A stretch of DNA of 64,000 bases from Nannocystis pusilla (GCF_020073745.1 NZ_JAIRAU010000023.1:124001-188000), one strand, 5' to 3'. Counted from the stretch's first letter, positions 46,513-56,092 are shown. Made by a program: numbers and translations. Notes: generated by a model not told the origin, from the letters alone.

Positions 46513-47958
46513 CTACTGCTGCACGTCGCGGACGCAGCGGGCCGCCAGCGCCGTCTCGGACCCGACCATCAGCATCCTCCACGGCTCGTCCGGGTCGGGC
46601 GGCGTCGTCTCGGCCATCTGGACGGCGGCGCCGTCCTCGGCCCAGAACGGCCCGGGTCCGCGGAACACGGCCGTCAGCTGCTCGACCTCGGCCAGCCGCG
46701 GCAGGCGGAAGCCGGTCAGCGCCTCGGCGCCGTAGGGCACGCGCAGGCCGGCGCAGAAGCGGCGCGCCTCTTCCTGGTTGACCGCCTCGACCACCCCGCC
46801 GAACAGCTCGAGCGCGCCCTCGGAGCGGACGATGGGGATCGGCGCGACGGCGGCCGGCACCTGCAGCGGCTTGTCCGCCTCGCGCAGGTCGGCGGCGCAG
46901 CGGAAGCCGAGGCGGTGGTCGGCGCCGACGACGTCCCAGCCCTCGAGCTCGACCCCGGGGAACCTCGGCGGCCGCGACTCGCGGGCGCCGCGGCGCTGGC
47001 CGAGGTTGCCGTACTTGTACACGTGGCGCAGCGGCTCGCCCTTCGGCGCCTCGCAGCCGGGCTTGTCGCCGCAGAACGCCGCCTGCTCGAACACCGCCCG
47101 CGCGACCGCCAGCGGCCCGTCGGCGGCGCGGAACGCCTCGGCGACGAACGGCTTCAGCGCCGCGTCGCCCTCGTACACGTCGGCCGTCCACTCGATCGCG
47201 TTGCTGCCCATCCCGCGCAGGCCGAAGTATGAGCTGTCCTCACGGACATGTCCCGCGGGATAGAGGCCCTGCGGGATGTCGTCCTTGATCTGGTTGCCCC
47301 ACGGCCACACGCGCGCGTCGGGCCCGCGGCCCGCGTACTCCCACTCGGCCTCGCTCGGCAGGCGGCCGCCGGCGTGGCGGCAGTAGTCCTCGGCCTGCTT
47401 GTGGCTGACGCACGTCTGCGGCAGCGAGTCGGCCACGTGCGGCTCGACGTCGCGCCCCGGATCGACCTGTCCTTCGGGACACTGGCTGGGCGTGCAGGCG
47501 CCGGCCGCGACGCAGGCCGCGTAGGCGGCGCGGGTGACCTCGTGGAGGTCCATCCAGAAGCTGCGCACCATCTCGTGCCGCGGCGGGTTGCCCGACCAGC
47601 GCACCGCCGGCAGCTCGCGCGACGGCGACGAGTTGAAGTGCTCGGGCACGTTGCCCATCACGAACACGCCGCCGGGGATCTGCACCCGCTGCACGTGTTC
47701 GGTGTCCCACAGCGCGAGCGGCACGCACTCGCCGTGGATGTCGCGCCCGCTGCCGCGCCCGCACGCCGGCTTCTCCTTGGCCGCCTTGGCCTTCTCGGCC
47801 TCCGACAGCTCGGTCACCTTCGTCAGCTCCGTCAGCGGCCGCGCGTCGCCGACCGGCACCGGCGCGGGCGGCGGGGCGTCGAGCGCGGCGTAGCGGCGGC
47901 TCGTGGCCTCGCAGGCGACGAGACCCAGGGAAACGACGAGGAGCACGCGGGTGGTCAT
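46513..47958 (-). CDS. Formylglycine-generating enzyme-like (SUMF1) lipoprotein
   Basis: A 481-residue protein with a lipobox at LGLVAC. The FGE-sulfatase fold is marked by IPGGVFVMGNVPEHFN, FWMDLHEVTRAAYAACVAAG, GGRLPSEAEWEYAGRG, VWPWGN, GMGSNAIEWTADVYEGD and HRLGFRCAADL. About 60 residues intervene before the last motif. After it a second copy-like part follows (EARRFCAGLRVPYGAEALTGFRLPRLAE). In this superfamily many members are non-catalytic binding or signalling modules, so activity is uncertain. The start overlaps the SSS symporter stop. Palindromes at 47235-47248 and 47468-47481 are read in frame. Confidence 0.82.
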   Translation of the reverse strand: MTTRVLLVVSLGLVACEATSRRYAALDAPPPAPVPVGDARPLTELTKVTELSEAEKAKAAKEKPACGRGSGRDIHGECVPLALWDTEHVQRVQIPGGVFVMGNVPEHFNSSPSRELPAVRWSGNPPRHEMVRSFWMDLHEVTRAAYAACVAAGACTPSQCPEGQVDPGRDVEPHVADSLPQTCVSHKQAEDYCRHAGGRLPSEAEWEYAGRGPDARVWPWGNQIKDDIPQGLYPAGHVREDSSYFGLRGMGSNAIEWTADVYEGDAALKPFVAEAFRAADGPLAVARAVFEQAAFCGDKPGCEAPKGEPLRHVYKYGNLGQRRGARESRPPRFPGVELEGWDVVGADHRLGFRCAADLREADKPLQVPAAVAPIPIVRSEGALELFGGVVEAVNQEEARRFCAGLRVPYGAEALTGFRLPRLAEVEQLTAVFRGPGPFWAEDGAAVQMAETTPPDPDEPWRMLMVGSETALAARCVRDVQQ

Positions 47959-49442
47959 GGCTGGCGGAACTCGAAGTGTTGCAGGTGGGACTGTGGCATG
48001 GGCGGGGTCGCCAGCGACAGCACGAACATGGTCGCCGCGTTGAGCACCAGCCCGACCGCGCCGATCTGCAGGTCGAGCGGGTTACACCACGCGTACAGCG
48101 ACGGCGCCAGGATCTTGGCCAGGAACAGCGCGAACGCGACCCCGAGCCCGACGAACAGGCCGGCCTCGGCGGCCACGCGGTTGGCCCGCCGCCAGTACAG
48201 CCCGAGCATCACCGGCGGCAGGAACTGCACCGGCACCGCGTACGCGAGCAGCAGCAGGTCGACGATCGACACCTTGCTGGCGACGACCAGCATCACCAGC
48301 CCGAGCCCGAACAGCACGACCACGCCCCCTCGCATCAGCCGCGTCTGGGCCCGCTCCGACAGCGGCACGCCGAGCCCCGAGACGAGCACGTCGCGGACGA
48401 AGATCGACGCCCCGCCGTGCAGCAGCGCGTCGCCGGTCGACATCGACGCCGCCAGCACCGCGGTGCAGAACGCCGCGAACACCCACGGCCCGCCGATCTC
48501 GGGCCGGCTGACGAGCCACAGCAGCACGCTCTCGTCGCGCGGCGCCCCGGGCAGCAGCAGCGCCGCGTAGCCGAGGAACAGCAGCGGCACCAGGAACACC
48601 AGGAAGCTCGGGTACGTCACCGCCGCGTACTGCACCGCCCGCGCGCTGCGGCCGGTGAAGCACTTCATGAACACCTGCGGCCACATCGCGAAGCCGAGCG
48701 TCGACATCACGATCTCGGCCGTGTACTGGAACGAGCTGGTGCCCGGCGGCGGCCCGGGCAGCGTCAGGTACTCCGGGTGCTCGGCGATCACGCGGTCGAA
48801 CATCGGCGCGACCCCGCCGAACAGCTGCCCGGGGATCGCCAGCCCGAGCCACCACACCACCGCCAGCATCGCCACGCCCTGCAGCACGTTGGTCCAGCCG
48901 ACCCCGCGCATGCCGCCGAACATCACGTAGGTCGCGACCACCGCGTACACCGTGGCCGCGCCGAGCAGCGGCGACCAGCCGAGCGCCAGGCTCATGACGA
49001 TGCCCGCGCCCTTGAACTGGATCGCCAGGTACGGGATGAACGCCAGCAGCGACGCCGCGCCCATCACCGTCGTCACGCGCCGGCTGTCGTAGCGGGCCCC
49101 GATCAGCTCCGCCTGCGTCACCAGCCCGAGGCGCGCGCCCATGCGCCGCACGCGGGCCCCGAAGTAGAACACCGGCACGAACGCCGCGGCCCCGTAGGCC
49201 AGCATGTAGAACGCGTCCGAGCCCTTGCTGATGACCCGCTGCGGCGTGCCGAGCAGCGCGTACGCGCTGAAGATCATCGCCCCCATGACGAAGTACATCA
49301 GCACCGGCCCGAACGAGCGCTCGCCGGTGACGAAGTCGTCGGTACCGCCGCTGCCGCGCCGCCCGGCGACGAGGCCGAGGGCGAGCGAAGCCGCCAGGTA
49401 GGCGAACACGGCGTACGGCGCGACGGCGCCCATGTCAGCCAC
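47955..49442 (-). CDS. Sodium:solute symporter (SSS) family protein
   Basis: A 495-residue polytopic transporter with about 13 membrane segments. Family features: GERSFGPVLMYFVMGAMIFSAY, GLVTQAELIGARYDSRRV, TYVMFGGMRGVGWTNVLQGV, AAFCTAVLAASMSTGDALLHGGASIFVRD. It imports an organic solute with sodium; the substrate is unknown. It follows a DUF3311 protein with 8-base overlap, a common SSS-associated pair, and overlaps the FGE-like gene by 4 bases. Confidence 0.92.
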   Translation of the reverse strand: MADMGAVAPYAVFAYLAASLALGLVAGRRGSGGTDDFVTGERSFGPVLMYFVMGAMIFSAYALLGTPQRVISKGSDAFYMLAYGAAAFVPVFYFGARVRRMGARLGLVTQAELIGARYDSRRVTTVMGAASLLAFIPYLAIQFKGAGIVMSLALGWSPLLGAATVYAVVATYVMFGGMRGVGWTNVLQGVAMLAVVWWLGLAIPGQLFGGVAPMFDRVIAEHPEYLTLPGPPPGTSSFQYTAEIVMSTLGFAMWPQVFMKCFTGRSARAVQYAAVTYPSFLVFLVPLLFLGYAALLLPGAPRDESVLLWLVSRPEIGGPWVFAAFCTAVLAASMSTGDALLHGGASIFVRDVLVSGLGVPLSERAQTRLMRGGVVVLFGLGLVMLVVASKVSIVDLLLLAYAVPVQFLPPVMLGLYWRRANRVAAEAGLFVGLGVAFALFLAKILAPSLYAWCNPLDLQIGAVGLVLNAATMFVLSLATPPMPQSHLQHFEFRQP

Positions 49443-49662
49443 GGCCGTCGTCCTCTGCCTCGACGGCGTCGACCGCCCGGCTCAGGTACAGCCCCACCAG
49501 CACCGCCGTGTTGGCGAGGATGATCAGCAGCACGTACGCCAGCGACCACGGCATCCCGAGCACACGCGGTTCGATGTGGTCGCCCAGCAGCGGATACAGC
49601 GGCCACACCAGCGCCGCCGTGGTGGCGACGAAGTACAGCGGCGACAGGCGAACGAGGCGCAT
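49435..49662 (-). CDS. DUF3311-type small membrane protein
   Basis: 75 residues from ATG 49662, with GAAGG 5 bases upstream. Two membrane segments (PLYFVATTAALVWPLYPLL and SLAYVLLIILANTAVLVGLYL) enclose a conserved PRVLGMPW-type loop typical of DUF3311 proteins encoded before SSS symporters. A helper subunit role is inferred. Overlaps the symporter gene. Confidence 0.82.
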   Translation of the reverse strand: MRLVRLSPLYFVATTAALVWPLYPLLGDHIEPRVLGMPWSLAYVLLIILANTAVLVGLYLSRAVDAVEAEDDGRG

Positions 49663-49744
49663 GGAGACCTTCACTGATACGGTAAAAACCGCACCGAAGA
49701 CAGACCCTTCCGGCCTCCCGTGGCCGGCGGTACACTCGCCGCGC

Positions 49745-50218
49745 ATGAGTCGCAGCACCCAGATCGCCGTCGGCGACGTCGCCCCCGACTTCAGCCTGCA
49801 GGATCAGGAGGGCCGCACCGTCGCCCTCGCCGATCTGCTCAAGGAGCGCTGCGTCGTCCTCTACTTCTATCCCAAGGACGACACGCCCGGCTGCACCGTC
49901 GAGGCCTGCAGCTTCCGCGACGCCTACACCGTCTTCTCCGACGCCGGCGCCGAGGTCCTCGGCATCAGCAGCGACGGCGTGGCCGCGCACAAGGCCTTCG
50001 CCGACAAGTACAACCTCCCGTTCCGCCTCCTCAGCGATCGCGGCGGAGCGGTGCGCGCGAGCTACGGGGTGAAGAAGACGCTCGGCCTCATCGACGGCCG
50101 CGTCACCTTCATCATCGACCGCGGCGGCGTGGTGCGGCACGTGTTCTCGTCCCAGGTCCGGCCCAAGAAACACGTGGCCGAGGCCCTCGAGATCGTGCGA
50201 AGTCTCGCATCCGCATGA
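49745..50218 (+). CDS. bcp: Thioredoxin-dependent peroxiredoxin (BCP/PrxQ type)
   Basis: A 157-residue peroxiredoxin. The motif YPKDDTPGCTVEACSFRDAY holds the peroxidatic Cys and, five residues on, the resolving Cys, the atypical 2-Cys PrxQ pattern. The start APDFSLQDQEGRTVALADL fits the family. It reduces peroxides in the cytoplasm. TACACT (49731-49736) lies 8 bases before the ATG, consistent with a leaderless message. Divergent from the SSS operon. Confidence 0.94.
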   Translation: MSRSTQIAVGDVAPDFSLQDQEGRTVALADLLKERCVVLYFYPKDDTPGCTVEACSFRDAYTVFSDAGAEVLGISSDGVAAHKAFADKYNLPFRLLSDRGGAVRASYGVKKTLGLIDGRVTFIIDRGGVVRHVFSSQVRPKKHVAEALEIVRSLASA

Positions 50219-50253
50219 GCTCGGTGAGCATGCTCCACTTGGGTTGGTGTTTT

Positions 50254-50324
50254 CAGACCCCACCCCCTGGGGACCCCTGGGCGACCCCCCGTAGGTAGGC
50301 CATACGGGGTGCAGGGGGGGTCTG
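50254..50324. terminator. GC-rich nested hairpin after bcp
   Basis: The outer arms CAGACCCCACCCCCTG and CAGGGGGGGTCTG enclose an inner hairpin, ACCCCCCGTA (50284-50293) and TACGGGGT (50303-50310). It lies 36 bases after the bcp stop. It could be a terminator or a small structured RNA; no T tract follows. Confidence 0.45.
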
Positions 50325-50476
50325 GAACGATGTCCGGACGACCCTCTACAAACCTTCAGTGTGATGCATGCCCGCGGGGCGCCGGTGGCACCGTCCCCCA
50401 AGCCGGACCATGGTTGACCAGACGTCGAGCGCGGCGCCCGCAGCCCAGCGCGGCTCGACCTTCAGGAGACACAGCC

Positions 50477-50875
50477 ATGAGCCTCTTTGCCAACATCGAA
50501 CACCTGGCGGCCGCCCCGGGCGTCGTCGCCGTCACGATCGATTCACCCAACCATCCACGCGGCTTCCGCGGCGTCGACAGCTGGTCGCCCGTCCTCGACG
50601 CCTCGCTGCAGCTGTTCGGCCAGACCGGGGAGGACACCATCCGCCTCGTCATCGGCCAGCACACGGTCATCATCCAGAAGGAGCACGGCGACACCGTCGC
50701 CGTCGTGCTGCCCACCGGGCACGCGATCGCCAAGTCGCTCCGGCGCATGATCCGTCGCCTGGCCAAGAAGGAGCGCGGCCCGGTCACGACCGCGCGACCG
50801 CCGCAGACGCCGGCCGAGGCGCCGCAGGGCGGCACTTCCGAGACGCCGCCGCTCGATCGACCGGAGGCGGCCTGA
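50477..50875 (+). CDS. Hypothetical protein, possibly Roadblock/LC7-like
   Basis: A 132-residue protein with a clear AGGAG site 9 bases upstream of the ATG. Residues 1-100 alternate strands and helices in a way reminiscent of Roadblock/LC7 or profilin-like folds (GVVAVTIDSP, DTIRLVIGQHTVIIQKEHGDTVAVVLPTGHA, IAKSLRRMIRRLAKK). The tail is Pro/Thr-rich. In myxobacteria such proteins often partner small GTPases, but none is nearby. The family call is weak. Confidence 0.6.
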   Translation: MSLFANIEHLAAAPGVVAVTIDSPNHPRGFRGVDSWSPVLDASLQLFGQTGEDTIRLVIGQHTVIIQKEHGDTVAVVLPTGHAIAKSLRRMIRRLAKKERGPVTTARPPQTPAEAPQGGTSETPPLDRPEAA

Positions 50876-51145
50876 CAGGGGCCCATTGGGCCTGCTGGAC
50901 CCCACCTGCGCGTGCCTCGGCGCGCGCCTCCGCTCGGAGTGCGTGATGGGCGCACCTGGAACGATTCGCCTCTCGAGCGGCGATCACGTCTGACGTGTCT
51001 CTTCCGACAGGTCGCCTGACCTGTCCCCAAGCACCACCGGACGCTCTCCCTGGCCGTCTGGACCCCGAGCCCACCGGGCAACTCCACCTCCGACCGCGGC
51101 GCAGCTCACGAGTTCGTGGCTGCGCCGCGCTGCTATCATGCGCGC

Positions 51146-52345
51146 GTGCGACTCCGCGTGTGCGCCCTCGCCTTGCTCGCCTGCAGCTGCGGCCCGCGTG
51201 ACGAGGCGCCGCCGATCGAGGTGAAGGCCGACCCCGGGCTCGTCCTGCCGCGGATCGCCCGCGACCGCGACCCGACCTCGCGCCCGTCCGGCACCGACCC
51301 GGCCGACGCGATGACGCTGCACTTTATCGACATCGGCCAGGGCGACGCGACCCTGCTCGAGTTCCCGTGCGGCGCGGCGCTGATCGACACCGGCGGCGAG
51401 AAGAACGACCTGTTCGACGGCGAGGCCGCGCTCTACGCCTACCTCGACGCCTTCTTCGCCCGCCGCACCGACCTGAATCGCACCCTCGACCTGCTGCTCG
51501 TCACCCACCCGCACATCGACCACAACCGCGGCGCCCTCGGCGTGCTCGAGCGCTACACCGTCAAGAACGTGGTCGACAACGGCGCCGACGCCCCGCACAG
51601 CCACAACGACGGCACCGAGGACCCGGGCGCGACGCAGCAGATGAAGGTGCACGCGTGGCTGCAGGAGCACCCCGACAAGGGCGTCAACTACCTCGCCGTC
51701 GGCGCCGGCGACGTGCCTGAAGGCGGCCTCACCGGGCCCATCCTCGACCCGATCGCCGGCTGCGCCCGCGCGCCCACCGACCCCAAGCTCACCGCGCTGT
51801 GGGGCACCGTCACGCACGACCTCGCGACCTACGGCGACAACCCCAACAACCACAGCGTCGTCGTCCGCGTCGACTACGGCGAGAGCAGCGCCCTCTTCAC
51901 CGGCGACCTCGAGCTCATCGGCCTGTCCCGCCTCGCCGACCGCTACGAGAAGCGGCCCGAGCTGCTCGACGTCGACATCTATCAGGTCGGCCACCACGGC
52001 AGCAAGAACGCCACCATCCACTACCAGATGGCGATGATGAGCCCGCGCGTGGCCGTCATCTCGATGGGCCCCTACGAACGCAACATCCCGTGGACCGCCC
52101 GCAAGTACGGCCACCCGCACATCGTCGCGCTCGAGCACCTCGTGCACCCTGACTACGGCGTCCGCGGCCGCCGCGCCCCCATCCCGGTGATGGTCGGCTT
52201 CCGCGGCGCATTCCAGGACAAGGTGACGGAGATCTTCCAGCGCCGCACGATCGACCGCGCGATCTATGCGACCGGGTGGGACGGGACGGTCGTGCTCGCC
52301 GCCCACGCCAACGGCTGGCTCGACGTCAAAACCCTCGGCCGCTAG
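51146..52345 (+). CDS. Metallo-beta-lactamase fold hydrolase lipoprotein, ComEC C-terminal-like
   Basis: 399 residues from GTG 51146, chosen because TATCAT lies exactly 6 bases before it. The lipoprotein signal is short (ALALLACSC). The MBL core shows MTLHFIDIGQGDATLLEFPCG, ALIDTGG, LLVTHPHIDHNRGAL (HxHxDH), SSALFTGDLELIGL and YQVGHHGSKNA, the pattern of the ComEC/Rec2 C-terminal nuclease domain and relatives. A stand-alone secreted form could cleave DNA or phosphodiesters. The rest of ComEC is not present. Confidence 0.86.
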   Translation: MRLRVCALALLACSCGPRDEAPPIEVKADPGLVLPRIARDRDPTSRPSGTDPADAMTLHFIDIGQGDATLLEFPCGAALIDTGGEKNDLFDGEAALYAYLDAFFARRTDLNRTLDLLLVTHPHIDHNRGALGVLERYTVKNVVDNGADAPHSHNDGTEDPGATQQMKVHAWLQEHPDKGVNYLAVGAGDVPEGGLTGPILDPIAGCARAPTDPKLTALWGTVTHDLATYGDNPNNHSVVVRVDYGESSALFTGDLELIGLSRLADRYEKRPELLDVDIYQVGHHGSKNATIHYQMAMMSPRVAVISMGPYERNIPWTARKYGHPHIVALEHLVHPDYGVRGRRAPIPVMVGFRGAFQDKVTEIFQRRTIDRAIYATGWDGTVVLAAHANGWLDVKTLGR

Positions 52346-52484
52346 CCCCGCCGGGGTCACGGCCCGGCGTCCGGATCGCCGCCGCGGCGTCGAACTATGC
52401 GAAAGGCCACACGCGGGCGGGCGCTCGCACGCCCCCTCTCGCGCGCCTTGCCGCCCGCCGGCCCGCTCGCGCATAGTCCCTCCC

Positions 52485-52673
<189 letters not shown>

Positions 52674-53488
52674 GGCGGCTCGCCTTCTTCCATCTTTTTT
52701 AATGAAGGGGACATGACCCTCGGGGCATGTCCCGAGGGACGAAAGCGCCGCGCCCGCGACCCAGGCGGCGCGACCGGCCGCCCCGCGACCTGTCCATTCG
52801 GTCAGGCGTCGCGCTCGCCTCGCGGGCGATCGACCGCTCGCTCGCCGCAGGCCGTCGCGCCGCGGCGATCGACCGCTCGCTCGCGCCGCGCTCGCCTCGC
52901 TCGCGTCCTGTTCCAAAGGACATGTCCGCATCGCCACCCCGCTCCAACGCGCGCCGGGAGCAGCTCCGGCGGCCCGCCCTCGGCTCGCTCGCATCTGTCC
53001 CGCGGGCATGTCCGTCTCGCTTTGGCGCGCCGCTCGCCTCGCTGCCGGCACATGACCGTTCGGACATGCCCTCATCGCCATGCTACCCGGGAGCGCGTCC
53101 TCGGGCGCGGCGCGCTCGCCTCGCGGACAGATCATGACCGTTCAGACATGTCTTCCTCGCCATGCCGACTGGTAGCCTCCCTGGCGCGCCGCGCTCGCCT
53201 CGCGTGAGCCAGCTTCATGGGACATGTCCTTCGAGGCATTCATCGCGCTCGCCTCGCTCCGCCCGCCGGCCGTCCGGCGCGCCGCGCTCGCCTCGCGCAG
53301 AGATGCTCCCGGAGACATGTCCTTCGAGACAACCCATGCACCGCGCCGCGCTCGCCTCGCTTCAGTCATGTCCCGGCGGACATGTCCGTCTCGCCACCTC
53401 ATGATCCGCGCTCGCCGGCCGCGACGACCGCCGCGGCGCGAGGTTCACCGCGCCACCTGCCCCTCGGGACATGTCCAGCCCCCCGGGC
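52674..53488. repeat. Repeat-rich non-coding array
   Basis: An 815-base gap between convergent genes holds eight copies of a 13-base unit near GCGCTCGCCTCGC, starting at 52811, 52888, 53030, 53112, 53191, 53245, 53284 and 53348 (one differs in its first base). Most are followed within 20-45 bases by a CATGTCC palindrome, one of them with a full TGTCC-N4-GGACA core (53369-53382). Spacing is irregular (39-142 bases). Frames across it encode repeats such as REASAAR in one frame and are probably not translated. It looks like a local expansion of the window-wide palindrome family. Confidence 0.72.
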
Positions 53489-54994
53489 TCACGCCGGCGA
53501 GTCGTCGTCGCCCGGCGCCGCGAACACCATCGGCTCGTCGGCCCCGTCGATGACCGCGCGGCCCCGGCCGCCGCGCTTGGCCTCGATCAGCGCCGCCTCG
53601 GCCTCCGAGAACAGCACCGACTGCTCGTGGTTGTCGCGCGGCCACAGCGAGCCGCCGGCGCTGAGCGAGACCCCCATCCCCAGCGCCAGCGCCCCGACCC
53701 GGCGGACGATCGCCAGCACCTGCTCGTGGTTGGTGTCGGTCACGAGCACCGCGAACGCGTCGCCGGCGAGGCGCGCGACGATGTCGTGCGAGCGCAGCGT
53801 CGAACGCAGCAGCACCCCGACCGACTGCAGCAGCTCGTCGCCGGCCTTGTGCCCGCGCGACTCGTTGACCTGCCGCAGGCGGTCGACGTCGAACAGCAGC
53901 AGCGCGCACTGCGAGCCGAGCCGCTGGGCCCGCGACTGCTCGTCGGCCATGCGCGACTCGAACTCGCGGCGGTTGAACAACCCGGTCAGCGCGTCGTGGC
54001 GGGCCAGCGTCTCCACGCTCTCGACCAGGCGCAGGTTCTCCGACGCCAGCGCCGCGGTGTCGAGCAGGAAGCCGACGAACTCGCGGCAGTCCGGGTCGAT
54101 CGGCGCCGGCCCGTAAGGATCGTCGGCGACCACGATCCCGATCGGCTTGTCGCGCAGGCGGATCGCCGCCACCAGGAACTCGCGCGGCGGCTCGAGGGCC
54201 GCCAGCGCCGGGTTGACCGGCCGATCGCGCGAGAACAACAGCGGCCCGCTCGCCCCCAGCGCCTCCCCGATCTCGTCGCGCGGGTCGGTCGTCACGTCGA
54301 CCGCGATCGTCCGCACGAAATTCTCGAAGCGCGGCTCGAACGCGGCCACGGCCGCCATCCGCTGCTCGAGCCCGAGCGCCGCGAGACCCTCCGCCCGCGC
54401 CGCCTCGCCCACGTCCGCCGGCCCGATCGCCGACTCGCCGACCAGCGCCCGCCCGTCCTCGTCGTACACGAACAGCGCCGCGCGGCTGAACCCCAGGGCC
54501 AGCCCCGAGGTCAGTCCGAACAACAGGATCGTCCGCAGCCGGTCGATGCTGCCGGTCTCGAGCATCGCCCGCGTCAGCTGCCGCAGCGCGTCCTGCCGCG
54601 GCGACTCGCGCGCGAAGCGCTCAATCGCCCCGGCGACCTCGCCGATGTCGAGCAGCGTCTGCGCGATCCGCCGCGCCAGCGCGGGGATCCCCTCGGCCAA
54701 CTCGGCTGTCCCGAGGACCAGGTCCTTCGAGCCATGAACCAAGCGCACCTTCGGGCTCGCGGCCCCCGTACGGGCCCCTGTGAGCCGCAGCGACGACCCG
54801 TGGCTCGCGAGCCGCAACAGCTGCAGGGCCAGCGTCGGCGCCCCCTCGGCCGGCGCCTCGACCTCGAGCGCGAGCGGCACGGCGAGCCGCTCGAAGAGCG
54901 TCCGGAGATCGTGCGGCACGTCGACCGCACGGGCGGCCGCCACCAGGGCCTCGGGGATCCCGCTGACTTCTGGCTCGGACATCGACCCGGACAT
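53489..54994 (-). CDS. GAF-like sensor plus degenerate GGDEF domain protein
   Basis: A 501-residue soluble protein. An N-terminal helical region is followed by a GAF-like domain at about residues 170-325 (RTILLFGLTSGLALGFSRAALFVYDEDGR to FLVAAIRLRDKPIGIVVADDPYG). The C-terminal GGDEF fold (LARHDALTGLFNRREFESRM, CALLLFDVDRLRQVNESRGHKAGDELL) has AGDAF where active cyclases have GG(D/E)EF. Diguanylate cyclase activity is therefore unlikely; a c-di-GMP-binding or purely scaffolding role is more probable. Alternative start at 54982. Confidence 0.84.
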   Translation of the reverse strand: MSGSMSEPEVSGIPEALVAAARAVDVPHDLRTLFERLAVPLALEVEAPAEGAPTLALQLLRLASHGSSLRLTGARTGAASPKVRLVHGSKDLVLGTAELAEGIPALARRIAQTLLDIGEVAGAIERFARESPRQDALRQLTRAMLETGSIDRLRTILLFGLTSGLALGFSRAALFVYDEDGRALVGESAIGPADVGEAARAEGLAALGLEQRMAAVAAFEPRFENFVRTIAVDVTTDPRDEIGEALGASGPLLFSRDRPVNPALAALEPPREFLVAAIRLRDKPIGIVVADDPYGPAPIDPDCREFVGFLLDTAALASENLRLVESVETLARHDALTGLFNRREFESRMADEQSRAQRLGSQCALLLFDVDRLRQVNESRGHKAGDELLQSVGVLLRSTLRSHDIVARLAGDAFAVLVTDTNHEQVLAIVRRVGALALGMGVSLSAGGSLWPRDNHEQSVLFSEAEAALIEAKRGGRGRAVIDGADEPMVFAAPGDDDSPA

Positions 54995-55210
54995 CTTACA
55001 CAACAGCCGCGCGCGGCAACGCGCACGCAGACGGGCGCATCCGCACGTCGCTCCATGTGCGAGCGGATCCGTCAGGCGTGCTTCGAGGACCGGACTCATG
55101 CGGCGAAGATCATCGCATGCGACCCGCGATCGCATCGACGCGAGTCATGTGAATCGACCTCGCCGGCCAGCGGGCGCAATCGATGTACCCGCCGATCCGG
55201 ACGAATGCCA

Positions 55211-56092
55211 TCACCCCGGGATCACGCAGATCCCGACGTCGGCGAACGGCGGCGGCGCCTCCTCGCCGACCTCGCCGTGGAAGGACGTGCACTGCGCTCC
55301 GTCGCCGGTGCACTGCGGATCGTTGATGTCGCAGAACGCGATGCAGCAACCGCCGGCGCTCTGGTCGCACTCCACCGCCGACTCTGGATTCCAGCACATG
55401 AGGCCCGGATCGCACGTGTTGCTGAACTCGCACGGGTCGAACTCCTGGCCCTGGTCGAACGAGTACTCGGCGAGGCACACGAACCGCTGGCCGTTGCTGG
55501 CCCAGTCCGGCAAGCAGCCCTGGCCGTCCGGGCAGTCCTGCAGCAGCGGGTCGCAGCCCTGCAGGCACACGTGGGCCAGGCCGGGGACCCAGAACACGCA
55601 GATGTCGGCCGCGCCGGGGCAGCTGTACGCATCCTCCGTGCCGGTGCACAGCGCCACGCACTGACCGGTGTTGTCGTCGTGGTTGATGTTCCAGCAGGCC
55701 TGGCCGTGATCGCAGTCGTCGACGCCCGTCCACCAGCCGCCGTCGACCTTGCAGGGATCGCCGACCTGGCCCGGGTTCTGGACCACCGGCGTGCACTTCG
55801 TCCCCGTGAACGCCGGCTCGCCCTCCTCGGCGAAGGCCATGCACTTGTAACCGTCGGGACAATCCTGCATCCACGGATCGCACATCCCGATGTCGCCGCC
55901 CGTCGGCTCCGCCGTCGTGCCGCCGTCGGTCGTCGTGCCGCTGCTCGTCGGCGCATCGCCGCTCGCGTCGGAGCTCGACGAACTGGGCGAATCCGCCGTC
56001 AGCGCGTCGGCGGTCGAGCTCGACGTGGGCGAGCAGCCGCCTACCAGCGCGGCACAAATCAGTGAGGACCGTAGGTTGATCTTTCTCATCAT
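55211..56092 (-). CDS. Cys-rich lipoprotein
   Basis: 293 residues from ATG 56092 with GGAGA upstream. The signal ends ALVGGC, then a Ser-rich linker of about 45 residues. The mature part has 30-odd Cys in pairs and clusters (CDPWMQDCPDGYKCMAF, CKVDGGWWTGVDDCDHGQAC, CDPLLQDCPDGQGC) resembling repeated Dickkopf/EGF-like or MopE-like modules. Surface binding role inferred. No enzymatic motif. Confidence 0.8.
   Translation of the reverse strand: MMRKINLRSSLICAALVGGCSPTSSSTADALTADSPSSSSSDASGDAPTSSGTTTDGGTTAEPTGGDIGMCDPWMQDCPDGYKCMAFAEEGEPAFTGTKCTPVVQNPGQVGDPCKVDGGWWTGVDDCDHGQACWNINHDDNTGQCVALCTGTEDAYSCPGAADICVFWVPGLAHVCLQGCDPLLQDCPDGQGCLPDWASNGQRFVCLAEYSFDQGQEFDPCEFSNTCDPGLMCWNPESAVECDQSAGGCCIAFCDINDPQCTGDGAQCTSFHGEVGEEAPPPFADVGICVIPG

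Noticed and set aside
52811..53360. Possible CRISPR array
   Set aside because: Repeats are 13 bases and irregularly spaced, spacers are themselves repetitive, and no cas gene is near.
52713..53488. Frames across the repeat array encoding REASAAR or RRARLA repeats
   Set aside because: They only translate the DNA repeat, change frame with each unit, and have no consistent start or ribosome site.
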